From Paenibacillus radicis (ex Gao et al. 2016) (GTDB taxonomy: Bacteria > Bacillota > Bacilli > Paenibacillales > Paenibacillaceae), in contig NZ_BMHY01000012.1 of the NCBI RefSeq assembly GCF_014641555.1, forward strand, positions 18,954 to 82,953: DNA of 64,000 nucleotides. The letters are read 5' to 3'. Numbering within the stretch: position 1 is the stretch's first letter; each line of letters begins with the position of its first letter. Position numbers and translations under genes: made by a program. Below are positions 53,620 through 61,683 of the stretch, in pieces. The notes beneath the pieces were generated by a model that was given only the letters and a program-made list of their open reading frames with translations, ran no database searches and was not told where the DNA came from.

Positions 53620-53749
53620 AAGCGAGGGTGAGCGGAGAGTTTCGAGTTCGGGCAGACTTTTTGAAAATTCGACTTATTCATAATCGGGTAAGCGATGGAG
53701 AAATAGAATCAAGAATGGCGGCACGAACCGAAACACGCAGCGACCTTGA
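53620..53749 (+). repeat. Family B structured repeat, copy 5
   Basis: This second tandem copy has GTTCG pairing with CGAAC, so position 5 of the outer stem is a G-C pair. That pair is G-T in copy 4, A-T in copy 1 and T-A in copy 3. Confidence 0.85.
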
Positions 53750-53758
53750 TGTGTCCCG

Positions 53759-53886
53759 AAGAAGGGAGAGAGGAGAGTTTCGAGTTCGGGTAGACTTTTT
53801 GAAGATTCGACTTTTTCATAATCGCTTAAGCGATGGAGAAATAGAATCAAGAATGGCGGCACGAACCGAAACACGCAGCGACCCCG
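53759..53886 (+). repeat. Family B structured repeat, copy 6
   Basis: This is the third tandem copy. The GTTCG/CGAAC and GATTC/GAATC stems are kept. The inner arm has changed to ATCGCTTAAGCGAT, a perfect palindrome. Confidence 0.85.
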
Positions 53887-54067
53887 GCGGTAACGCATGC
53901 AGGTGTTGGGACCTCCCGCTCAACTGCGCGAACGTTACAAGTCCGCTTTTCACCACCCAGATGGATGAAGCTCCCCGCTTGTACATATACTGTATCAGAT
54001 GCGGCCCGCAGCCGTAATCGCGACCGTCCCCGGGAGGGGTTATCCGAAAGTGCGGGGGGTGCAGGCG
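53887..54067 (+). other. Spacer between the family B array and the AI-2E-type gene
   Basis: GTAACG (about 53890) and CGTTAC (about 53933) can pair across an inner AGGT/ACCT stem. No gene is apparent. Promoter elements for the transporter gene must lie here but I could not assign them. Confidence 0.35.
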
Positions 54068-55138
54068 ATGGAACGGTTTACGAAAAGCCGTCTGTTCGTT
54101 TGGCTTGTTTATTTGATACTTGGATTGCTGGCCTTATATTTGCTGCTGCTCGTCAAACCGATCATTATACATCTGTATGTATTTTTTAAAGCGATACTCG
54201 CTCCGTTTCTGATCGCTATGATCATTTCTTACGTCCTCAATCCTGTAGTTTCCATGCTGCATGCGAGGAAAGTGCCGCGTACCATCGCCGTTTTGCTGAT
54301 CTATGCTGTATTTTGCGCGGGACTTGCAGTTGTGCTGGTTAACGTCATTCCGATGTTCGTCGAGCAGGTGCAGGAGCTTAACCATCATGTGCCGGATTTA
54401 ACCATGCGGGCTCAGAACCTTGTCACAGACATGAACAATTCTTCCTTCCTGCCAGAGAGCTTCCGGGATGGAATCAATAAATCGCTCATCCATATGGAGA
54501 AAAAGCTATCCGAAACGCTAATCCATTTCGTCAATAATATTGGTTCCGTCGTTAGCGCTCTGTTTATCGCGTTCATTATTCCTTTTTTAGCCTTTTACAT
54601 ATTAAAGGATTTTGATCTATTCGAACGAACGGTCATTACGTATGTACCGAAAGCTCATCGTAAAAACGCCGTCAGATTGTTGAAAGATATCGATTCGGCT
54701 CTAGGGAGCTATATTCGGGGGCAGTTCATCGTCTGTGCGATCGTTGGCATCCTGGCTTACATCGGCTATACGATTATCGACCTGCCGTATCCGCTTCTTC
54801 TCGCTTCTGTCGTGGCGGTGACGAACATCATTCCTTACCTGGGGCCGTTTTTCGGCGCTGCTCCGGCAATACTTGTGGCGTCTACCGTTTCCATTAAGCT
54901 GGTCATACTTGTGGCGGTCGTCAACGTCATTTGCCAAATTCTCGAGAGCAACGTTGTTTCGCCTCAGGTAGTAGGAAGAACGCTCCATATGCACCCGCTC
55001 TCGATCATTTTCGCATTGCTTGTGGGAGGGGAGATTGCAGGCGTTGTCGGGATGATTTTGGCCGTGCCGATATTCGCCGCTTTAAAGGTAGTCGTTCAGC
55101 ATATATTCGCATACTACGTGCGCAGAAAGATTATTTGA
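54068..55138 (+). CDS. AI-2E family transporter (YrrI-like)
   Basis: This 356-residue membrane protein starts at ATG 54068, with GGGGGGT 8 nt upstream. It has about seven to eight hydrophobic segments in the AI-2E exporter family arrangement. Two N-terminal helices lead to IAMIISYVLNPVVSMLHARK; a cytoplasmic stretch follows; then come ALFIAFIIPFLAFYILKDFD and the family segment VTNIIPYLGPFFGAAPAILV. Family members export small molecules or exchange ions; despite the name, AI-2 export is shown for very few. It precedes alaS as yrrI does in B. subtilis. Confidence 0.9.
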   Translation: MERFTKSRLFVWLVYLILGLLALYLLLLVKPIIIHLYVFFKAILAPFLIAMIISYVLNPVVSMLHARKVPRTIAVLLIYAVFCAGLAVVLVNVIPMFVEQVQELNHHVPDLTMRAQNLVTDMNNSSFLPESFRDGINKSLIHMEKKLSETLIHFVNNIGSVVSALFIAFIIPFLAFYILKDFDLFERTVITYVPKAHRKNAVRLLKDIDSALGSYIRGQFIVCAIVGILAYIGYTIIDLPYPLLLASVVAVTNIIPYLGPFFGAAPAILVASTVSIKLVILVAVVNVICQILESNVVSPQVVGRTLHMHPLSIIFALLVGGEIAGVVGMILAVPIFAALKVVVQHIFAYYVRRKII

Positions 55139-55163
55139 CAGCGGCCATAACGGCCGATATACT
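55135..55163 (+). promoter_or_regulatory. Promoter of the alaS T-box transcript
   Basis: TTGACA (55135-55140) and TATACT (55158-55163) are exactly 17 bp apart, a near-consensus sigma-A promoter. The -35 box overlaps the stop codon of the preceding gene. Confidence 0.85.
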
Positions 55164-55174
55164 TTATACAAACG

Positions 55175-55446
55175 TTGATGAAAAAGAAGTAAGCCGCAGC
55201 CCGTCAACTAGAGAGAGAGCTTCTTCGCCTGTTCAGGCGATGGCTGAGAAAGCTCTTATGGCGAAGAACGGCCGAAGCTAATTTCGGAGTGTGAACAAAC
55301 TTCACCGGGTGGATCCGTTAACGTCCATATAAGGCGATTGCTCATTGGCCCATTTGCATAACACATTGCAGATCTGGCGGAGCGATAACCAGGGTGGTAC
55401 CGCGATCGTGAATTCGTCCCTGTCTCTGACAGGGGCTTTTTTATGT
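55175..55446 (+). promoter_or_regulatory. T-box leader of alaS
   Basis: The T-box core AGGGTGGTACCGCG is at about 55393-55406, and the terminator hairpin CCCTGTC/GACAGGG with a T-run is at about 55420-55441. Stem I includes AGAGAGAGAGC. A GCT (Ala) triplet at 55277-55279, in CGAAGCTAATTTCG, fits the specifier loop. Uncharged tRNA-Ala should permit readthrough into alaS. Confidence 0.94.
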
Positions 55447-55499
55447 TTTCATTCGCATTTGCGAACAAAAAATTCGAACACAATGGAGGCGTATCAACA

Positions 55500-58133
55500 A
55501 TGAAAGCTAGTGAAATCCGTTCCAAATGGCTGGCATTTTTCGAAAGCAAAGGCCATAAAATCGAGCCAAGCGCATCGCTCGTTCCGCACAACGATCCGTC
55601 GCTTCTGTGGATCAATGCAGGCATGGCACCGCTGAAAGCTTATTTTGACGGCCGCGTTATTCCTGAAAATCCGCGCATTACGAACTCGCAAAAGTGTATT
55701 CGTACCAATGATATCGAGAACGTCGGCAAAACGCGCCGTCACCATACGTTTTTCGAAATGCTCGGCAACTTTTCCATCGGCGATTACTTCAAAGAAGAAG
55801 CGATCACTTGGGCTTGGGAGTTTCTGACGGGCAAAGAGTGGATCGGCTTCGATCCGGAGCGTTTGTCGGTTACGGTATATACCGAAGACGAGGAAGCGCT
55901 GAAGTTCTGGAATGAGAAAATCGGCGTGCCGCTGGAGCGTATCTACAAGCTGGAAGAGAATTTCTGGGATATCGGCGAAGGCCCATGCGGCCCTTGTACC
56001 GAAATTTTCTATGACCGCGGCGACAAATACGGCGATCTGAATGATCCTGAATGCTGGCCAGGCGGAGAGAACGAGCGTTTCCTCGAAGTATGGAACCTCG
56101 TATTCTCGCAATTCAACCATAATAAAGACGGCAGTTACACGCCGCTTCCGAACAAAAACATCGATACAGGCGCAGGCTTGGAGCGTTTCGCTTCCATCCT
56201 TCAAGATGTCGATTCCAACTTCGATACGGACTTGTTCGTACCGATTATTGAGCAAACTTGCAGCATTGCTGGCGTTAAATACCACGTCAATGAAGAGCAT
56301 GACGTTGCGCTCAAAGTAATTGCCGACCATATCCGGACTGTTGCTTTCGCTGTTGGCGACGGTGTAATGCCTTCGAACGAAGGCCGGGGCTACATCATCC
56401 GCCGTTTGCTCCGCCGTGCAGTCCGTTACGGAAAAACGATCGGTATCGACCGTCCGTTCCTGTACGAGCTGACCTCTACAGTTGGCGAAGTGATGGGCGT
56501 CTACTATCCGGAAGTGGTAGAAAAACGCGAGTTCATCGAGCGCGTCATCCGCACCGAGGAAGAACGGTTCCATGAGACGCTGTCGGACGGCTTGACGATG
56601 TTGTCAGAGCTGGTTGAAGCCGCTCGTAAAGCCGGTTCAACGGAAATCAACGGCGACGATGCTTTTAAACTGTACGACACATATGGCTTCCCGTTTGACT
56701 TGACGGAGGACTTTGCTTCCGAGAACGGTCTAACGGTTGATCGCGCAGGCTTTGATGCGGCGATGGAAGGACAGCGGGAACGGGCTCGCGCCGCTCGTCA
56801 GGATACGGGCAGCATGAAGGTTCAAGGCGGTCCGCTTGGCGAATTAACGGTTAAAAGCGAGTTTGTTGGCTATAATGAACTCGTAACAGAGTCTGCGATC
56901 ACGGCAATCGTAATCGACGATGCTCTGGTTGATCTTGCAGGTGAAGGCAGCAAGGTTCTCGTACTGCTGGACCGAACTCCGTTCTATGCGGAGAGCGGCG
57001 GCCAAATCGGTGACCGCGGTACCATTACCGGCAAAGGCTTCGAGCTGCAGGTAGAAGATGTGACCAAAGCGCCTCATGGACAAAACGTTCATCATGCAGT
57101 GGTCGTATCGGGTACGGTTCGCACAGGCGAAAAGGTAGAAGCGACAGTAGCGCGTTCTGTTCGTGAGGATATTATTAAAAACCATACGGCAACTCATTTG
57201 CTCCATAAAGCGCTCAAAGAAGTACTCGGCGATCATGTCAATCAAGCGGGCTCGCTGGTTGAAGCCGATCGTCTCCGCTTTGACTTCTCCCACTTTGGCA
57301 GCATTACGCCGGAGGAACTGACAGAAATCGAACGCCGCGTTAACGAGCAAGTATGGCTCGGTACGGGTGTTGTCATCGAAAGCAAAGCGATTGCTGATGC
57401 AAAAGCAATGGGAGCGATGGCTCTGTTCGGTGAGAAATACGGCGATGTCGTTCGTGTCGTACAAGTCGGCAAGTACAGCATTGAGCTGTGCGGCGGCTGT
57501 CACGTAGCGAACACTTCACAAATCGGACTGTTCAAGCTGCTTGGCGAAAGCGGCATCGGATCGGGCGTTCGCCGGATCGAAGCGGTAACTGGCCGTCATG
57601 CTTACAGCTACATGGAAGGACAGTTGGACCTGCTGAAGCAAGCATCAAGCCTGCTGAAGTCCAATGCCAATGACGTTCCGAAACGGATTGAAGCGCTGTT
57701 CGGTCAAGTGAAGGAGCTGGGACGCGAGAATGAGTCACTCCAAGCGAAGCTGAGCCGGATTGAAGCGGGCTCCCTCGAGGATCAGGCGAAAACAGTTGGC
57801 GAAGTTACCGTATTGGCTGCAAAAGTTAGCGCGCCTTCTATGGATGCACTTCGCGGCATCGCGGACGAGCTGAAGCTGAAACTGCCATCGGCAGTCATTG
57901 TGCTTGGCGCTGTTCAAGAGGACAAAGTCAATCTCGTAGCGGCGGTATCGGCTGATTTGGTGAAGAAAGGCTACCATGCGGGCAAGATCATCAAAGAGGC
58001 TGCGGTTCACTGCGGAGGCAGCGGCGGCGGGCGTCCGGATATGGCCCAAGCAGGGGGCAAGGACGCTTCGAAACTGGAAGAAGCGCTGAAACTTGCGGAA
58101 GAACTGGTTCTAGCCCAATCAAATGTGATATGA
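55500..58133 (+). CDS. alaS: Alanyl-tRNA synthetase
   Basis: This is an 877-residue class II synthetase with internal editing. ATG 55500 follows GGAGG by 10 nt and gives the family N-terminus MKASEIRSKWLAFFESKGHK. The catalytic domain includes NSQKCIRTNDIENVGKTRRH. The editing domain has the zinc ligands HTATH (in NHTATHLLHKAL) and CGGCH (in ELCGGCHVANT). The C-terminal coiled coil and DHHA1 domain end with GGSGGGRPDMAQAGG. Length is standard. It opens an operon running at least through the DUF1292 genes. Confidence 0.97.
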   Translation: MKASEIRSKWLAFFESKGHKIEPSASLVPHNDPSLLWINAGMAPLKAYFDGRVIPENPRITNSQKCIRTNDIENVGKTRRHHTFFEMLGNFSIGDYFKEEAITWAWEFLTGKEWIGFDPERLSVTVYTEDEEALKFWNEKIGVPLERIYKLEENFWDIGEGPCGPCTEIFYDRGDKYGDLNDPECWPGGENERFLEVWNLVFSQFNHNKDGSYTPLPNKNIDTGAGLERFASILQDVDSNFDTDLFVPIIEQTCSIAGVKYHVNEEHDVALKVIADHIRTVAFAVGDGVMPSNEGRGYIIRRLLRRAVRYGKTIGIDRPFLYELTSTVGEVMGVYYPEVVEKREFIERVIRTEEERFHETLSDGLTMLSELVEAARKAGSTEINGDDAFKLYDTYGFPFDLTEDFASENGLTVDRAGFDAAMEGQRERARAARQDTGSMKVQGGPLGELTVKSEFVGYNELVTESAITAIVIDDALVDLAGEGSKVLVLLDRTPFYAESGGQIGDRGTITGKGFELQVEDVTKAPHGQNVHHAVVVSGTVRTGEKVEATVARSVREDIIKNHTATHLLHKALKEVLGDHVNQAGSLVEADRLRFDFSHFGSITPEELTEIERRVNEQVWLGTGVVIESKAIADAKAMGAMALFGEKYGDVVRVVQVGKYSIELCGGCHVANTSQIGLFKLLGESGIGSGVRRIEAVTGRHAYSYMEGQLDLLKQASSLLKSNANDVPKRIEALFGQVKELGRENESLQAKLSRIEAGSLEDQAKTVGEVTVLAAKVSAPSMDALRGIADELKLKLPSAVIVLGAVQEDKVNLVAAVSADLVKKGYHAGKIIKEAAVHCGGSGGGRPDMAQAGGKDASKLEEALKLAEELVLAQSNVI

Positions 58134-58183
58134 TAATATTGTAATTTGGAAAAAGAACTGCGGATGAAAGCGAGGTGCTGGCG

Positions 58184-58444
58184 ATGAGTTCCATGGACAA
58201 AACGATGAAGTTTAGTGTAAAGGGGGAGGACGTAGAATCTTCCTCACAAGACATTTTGCTGACGGTGCATGAAGCGCTTCTGGAGAAGGAGTATAATCCG
58301 ATCAATCAGATTGTAGGGTACTTGCTGTCCGGAGATCCCGCTTATATTCCACGGCATAACAACGCCAGAAGCTTAATTCGCAAAAAAGAACGCGATGAAC
58401 TCATTGAGGAGCTTGTCCGGTTCTATTTGAACAATAAGAAATAA
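58184..58444 (+). CDS. IreB family regulatory phosphoprotein (YrzL, DUF965)
   Basis: This 86-residue cytoplasmic protein shows the very conserved core YNPINQIVGYLLSGDPAYIP followed by RHNNARSLIRKKERDELIEE. In enterococci IreB is phosphorylated near its N-terminus by the kinase IreK and affects cephalosporin tolerance. ATG 58184 gives the usual MSSMDKTMKF start, with an RBS of GAGGTG. It lies between alaS and ruvX, as in B. subtilis. Confidence 0.93.
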   Translation: MSSMDKTMKFSVKGEDVESSSQDILLTVHEALLEKEYNPINQIVGYLLSGDPAYIPRHNNARSLIRKKERDELIEELVRFYLNNKK

Positions 58445-58465
58445 GTCGGGAGCCGGTTCATAGCG

Positions 58466-58882
58466 ATGAGGACAATGGGATTGGATTACGGCGACCGCAA
58501 CATCGGCGTCGCGATTAGCGACGCGTTCGGCTGGACTGCGCAGGGGAAAGAAGTGGTTCACAAGCGCAGAGACGGCGGCGAGGTGGAGCGGATCGCTGAG
58601 CTGGTGAAAGAATATGAAGTAACGGAAATCGTCGTGGGGCTGCCGAAAAATATGAACAATACGATCGGGCCGCGCGGCGAAATAAGCATTGCATTCGCAG
58701 AGCAGTTGCAGACGCGGTTGAACTTGCCTGTTCACCTTTGGGATGAACGGCTGACGACTGTATCCGCTGAACGAACGTTGATTGAAGCGGACGTTAGCCG
58801 GAAAAAGCGGAAGCTTGTCGTGGACAAAATGGCGGCTACGCTCATTTTGCAAAATTATCTCGATTCTAAAACGAAAAGGTGA
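58466..58882 (+). CDS. ruvX: RuvX/YqgF-family putative pre-16S rRNA nuclease
   Basis: This 138-residue RNase H-fold protein has the acidic residue in MGLDYGDRNIGVAISD (first motif), VVGLPKNMNNTIGPRG in the middle, and the late DERLTTVSAERTL and DKMAATLILQNYL with its aspartate. Family roles proposed are 16S rRNA 5' maturation (YqgF) and Holliday junction resolution. The stop codon overlaps the GTGAGGG that is the RBS for the next gene. Confidence 0.93.
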   Translation: MRTMGLDYGDRNIGVAISDAFGWTAQGKEVVHKRRDGGEVERIAELVKEYEVTEIVVGLPKNMNNTIGPRGEISIAFAEQLQTRLNLPVHLWDERLTTVSAERTLIEADVSRKKRKLVVDKMAATLILQNYLDSKTKR

Positions 58883-58890
58883 GGGTTAAG

Positions 58891-59187
58891 ATGACAAAGG
58901 ATGACATGCAGTTCGAAGAACCGGAAATCATTTATATTCCGGATGAAGACGGCAACGAAGAAGAATTCGAAGTCATCATGAAGTTCGAAGTGGACGGCTC
59001 TGATTCGAAATATATGATGGTTGTTCCGCTCTCTGGAGAGAATGAAGAGGAAGACGAAGTCTATGCTTTCCGTTACGAGGAAGACGGCGACGATCTGAAG
59101 CTGTATACGATCGAAGACGAGGAAGAATGGAACATCGTTGAGGAGACGTTTAATACGCTGCTTGGCGAGATGGAGGAAGAGAATTAA
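58891..59187 (+). CDS. DUF1292 family protein (YrzB-like), first copy
   Basis: This encodes 98 residues from ATG 58891 after GTGAGGG. It is very acidic, with the family pattern EIIYIPDEDGNEEEFEVIMK and DDLKLYTIEDEEEWNIVEET. It has no membrane or signal segment. The function of DUF1292 is unknown. Position after ruvX matches yrzB in B. subtilis. It overlaps the next, related gene by 1 nt. Confidence 0.88.
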   Translation: MTKDDMQFEEPEIIYIPDEDGNEEEFEVIMKFEVDGSDSKYMMVVPLSGENEEEDEVYAFRYEEDGDDLKLYTIEDEEEWNIVEETFNTLLGEMEEEN

Positions 59188-59495
59188 TGAATGACAATCT
59201 CGTCCCTGTACCTCTGGAACGGTTGAAGGAAACGTTTGGCAACGAGATTGAGCTTGTTGCTGAAGACGGCCGCCCGGAAGTGTATGAGATCAAGGCCGAA
59301 TTTCAACTTGGACCTCATGTCTATGCCTCGCTGCAATCGGCTGCGATGGCAAAAGAACAGGAAGTCGAGTTGTTCCGCGTCATTTTGTCAGACAGCGGCG
59401 AACCGCAGCTGGAGACGATCGAAGATGACGAGGAATGGGAGCTTGCGGCTGAGGCTTACGATGACCTGCTTTTTGCAGGCGACGAAATGCCTTAA
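59187..59495 (+). CDS. DUF1292-like protein, second copy
   Basis: This encodes 102 residues. Its ATG shares the last base of the previous stop (TAATG), so it is probably translated by reinitiation. The C-terminal half aligns with the first copy (PQLETIEDDEEWELAAEAYD against YTIEDEEEWNIVEETFN). The N-terminal half differs and starts MNDNLVPVPLERLKETFGNE. It is probably a diverged tandem duplicate. A terminator follows at 59533. Confidence 0.8.
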   Translation: MNDNLVPVPLERLKETFGNEIELVAEDGRPEVYEIKAEFQLGPHVYASLQSAAMAKEQEVELFRVILSDSGEPQLETIEDDEEWELAAEAYDDLLFAGDEMP

Positions 59496-59532
59496 GGAGC
59501 CGGAAGTCCTGACAATAGGATAGCTAGTGACG

Positions 59533-59558
59533 AAGAGCGGCTCACACCGCTCTTTTTC
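59533..59558 (+). terminator. Terminator of the alaS operon
   Basis: AAGAGCGG (59533-59540) pairs perfectly with CCGCTCTT (59547-59554) around CTCACA, followed by a T-run. Confidence 0.9.
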
Positions 59559-59623
59559 GCGGAATAAAGATCAATAAGTACTAGTAATGAATTAAAATAC
59601 CGTCGTTTGGGAGGAAGCTTAGG

Positions 59624-60715
59624 TTGAATCAATCCGCACGTTCTTCATCCGGACCAAGACCGGCACGCATCGCGATGTGGGTCATTATTAGTTTGCTAAG
59701 TATTATGCTCATTGGTGCAGGCAGCGTATTTCTCTATATATGGACAGGTCTTAAGCCAACGTCTGCCGGCGATGTAAAGGAAATTGAAGTTAAAAAGGGT
59801 TCTTCAGCATTTGCAGTAGCCGATGTGCTGGAGGAACAGGGCATCATTAAAAATTCCTTTCTGTTTAAATATTACTTAAAGCTAAAAAAAGAAGGTTCCC
59901 GTTTTCAAGCTGGCATCTATGAGTTGAAACCTGGTATGAAGAACGACGAAATTATCGCCAAGCTGAACAGCGGGGAGACCGTTGCCGAGAAAACGATTAA
60001 GTTTACAATTCCTGAGGGCTTTACTTTGCTCCAAATCGCGGACAAACTGTCCCAAGATAAGCTGATCGACAAAACCGTCTTCATGGATCTTGCTGAGAAG
60101 CAAACGGCATGGGGCGATGCGGAAGCGGTTCGTTCCATACCGGCTGACACCAAGCTGCATCACCGGCTGGAAGGATATTTATTCCCTGAAACGTATGAGC
60201 TTAAGATCGGCAGTACGGAGGCTGATATTTTGCAGCGTATGATCTCAGAGCTGGACAACAAGCTTTCTCAGCTGCCTGAGGACTGGGAAGATGTACTTGC
60301 GGAACGGAAGCTGACGCTGCATCAGCTGCTGACCATTGCATCGCTCGTGGAGCGGGAAGTTGTGGTGAAAGAAGAACGGGCAGTCGTCTCCGGAATTATC
60401 AGCAATCGGCTGGCGAAAGGGATGCCGCTGCAAATTGATGCAACGGTTCAATATTTGCTTGATAAGCCGAAGGAAAGACTGATGGAGAAAGACTTGCAGG
60501 TAGAGAGCCCGTATAACACGTACAAAGTAAATGGCTTGCCGCCGGGTCCCATTGCGAATCCGAGTCTGGCGTCCATTCAAGCTGCACTTTATCCGGAAAA
60601 GACCGACTATTACTATTACGTGACGAAAAAAGACGGCTCGCAAACTCATTTGTTTGCCGTTACCTATAAAGAACATTTGCGTAACATCGAGAAAAGCAAC
60701 AAGACTGCTAAGTAA
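59624..60715 (+). CDS. mltG: Endolytic murein transglycosylase
   Basis: This 363-residue protein starts with TTG after GGGAGGAAG. It has one N-terminal transmembrane helix (about residues 15-42) and an outward LysM-like subdomain (EIEVKKGSSAFAVADVLEEQ). The YceG/MltG catalytic domain follows, with probable general acid E243 in IASLVEREVVVKEE and the conserved PLQIDATVQYLL and YNTYKVNGLPPGPIANPSL. It cleaves nascent glycan strands at the membrane and sets their length. It corresponds to B. subtilis yrrL. Confidence 0.95.
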   Translation: MNQSARSSSGPRPARIAMWVIISLLSIMLIGAGSVFLYIWTGLKPTSAGDVKEIEVKKGSSAFAVADVLEEQGIIKNSFLFKYYLKLKKEGSRFQAGIYELKPGMKNDEIIAKLNSGETVAEKTIKFTIPEGFTLLQIADKLSQDKLIDKTVFMDLAEKQTAWGDAEAVRSIPADTKLHHRLEGYLFPETYELKIGSTEADILQRMISELDNKLSQLPEDWEDVLAERKLTLHQLLTIASLVEREVVVKEERAVVSGIISNRLAKGMPLQIDATVQYLLDKPKERLMEKDLQVESPYNTYKVNGLPPGPIANPSLASIQAALYPEKTDYYYYVTKKDGSQTHLFAVTYKEHLRNIEKSNKTAK

Positions 60716-60729
60716 GGAGAGTAAAGGCC

Positions 60730-61662
60730 ATGACTTACAAGCCTGAATTGCTGACGACAGCCGGCTCCATCGAAGAGTTGAAGCGATTAATGGACGCTGG
60801 TGCCAACGCCTTTGTCATCGGGGAAGCCCGTTATGGCATGCGTCTGGGCGGTGATTTTGACCCTGCGGCGATAGCGGAAGCTGTTAAGCTTGCTTCGCCC
60901 CGAGGCGTCAACATTTATGTGTCGTTGAACAATCTGATGGACAATAGCGTACTGGATTCACTGCCAGGTTATGTCCGGAGTCTGTCTGAAGCTGGCGTCA
61001 ACGGGATCGTCTTTGGCGACCCGGCCGTATTGATGGCGGTTCGTGCCGAAGCGCCTCATATTCCGCTGCACTGGAATGCGGAAATGACGTCGACCAATTA
61101 TCGGACCGCCGAGTATTGGGGCAAGAGAGGCGCTACCCGTTTCGTGCTTGCCCGCGAGCTGAATATGGATCAGATTATCGAGATGAAATCGGCGACGAAG
61201 CTGCAGCTTGAGGTGCAGGTTCACGGGATTACGAACATTTATCACTCCAAACGCTCTCTCGTCAACAGCTACCTCGACCATCAGCAGGATACGGGACGGC
61301 TTGATCAGTTGGATCAGCACCGGGGGCTATATTTAACCGAAGATGAGCGTCCAGGTGAACGATATCCGATATACGAGGATGCGAACGGCACGCATATTAT
61401 GAGCTCCGACGATCTGTGCATGCTGGAAAATGTACACGAGCTTCTGGAGGTCGGGGTTGATAGTTTGAAGATTGAAGGCGTAATGAAGTCTATCGAATAC
61501 AACGAAGCCGTTGTCCGGGCTTATCGCCAGGCGATCGATGCTTATATGGCTGATCCTGAAGCTTATGCTTTTCAGGAGGAGTGGCTGGACGATATTAAAG
61601 CGGTGCAGGACCCGAACCGTGAGCTAAGCTATGGTTTCTTTTACAAAGAGCAAGTGTATTAA
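60730..61662 (+). CDS. U32-family protein, TrhP1/YrrN-like
   Basis: This 310-residue protein has the U32 barrel start ELLTTAGSIEELKRLMDAGA, the HWNAEMTSTNYRTAEYWGKR segment and the family end SLKIEGVMKSIEYNEAVVRA. It lacks the cysteine cluster seen in the next gene. In B. subtilis the YrrN-YrrO pair (TrhP1/TrhP2) uses prephenate in making 5-hydroxyuridine at tRNA position 34. Annotation as a peptidase is historical. The RBS TAAGGAG precedes the ATG, 14 nt after mltG. Confidence 0.88.
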   Translation: MTYKPELLTTAGSIEELKRLMDAGANAFVIGEARYGMRLGGDFDPAAIAEAVKLASPRGVNIYVSLNNLMDNSVLDSLPGYVRSLSEAGVNGIVFGDPAVLMAVRAEAPHIPLHWNAEMTSTNYRTAEYWGKRGATRFVLARELNMDQIIEMKSATKLQLEVQVHGITNIYHSKRSLVNSYLDHQQDTGRLDQLDQHRGLYLTEDERPGERYPIYEDANGTHIMSSDDLCMLENVHELLEVGVDSLKIEGVMKSIEYNEAVVRAYRQAIDAYMADPEAYAFQEEWLDDIKAVQDPNRELSYGFFYKEQVY

Positions 61663-61683
61663 TGGATCAGGAGGTGTGCAGCA

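Noticed and set aside
53610..54017. 135-residue plus-strand frame over the family B array
   Set aside because: It contains the same peptide twice because it reads two repeat units; the structure is non-coding.
53999..54067. Upstream start of the AI-2E-type gene
   Set aside because: The extra 23 residues are not hydrophobic, fit no family N-terminus, and the RBS points to ATG 54068.
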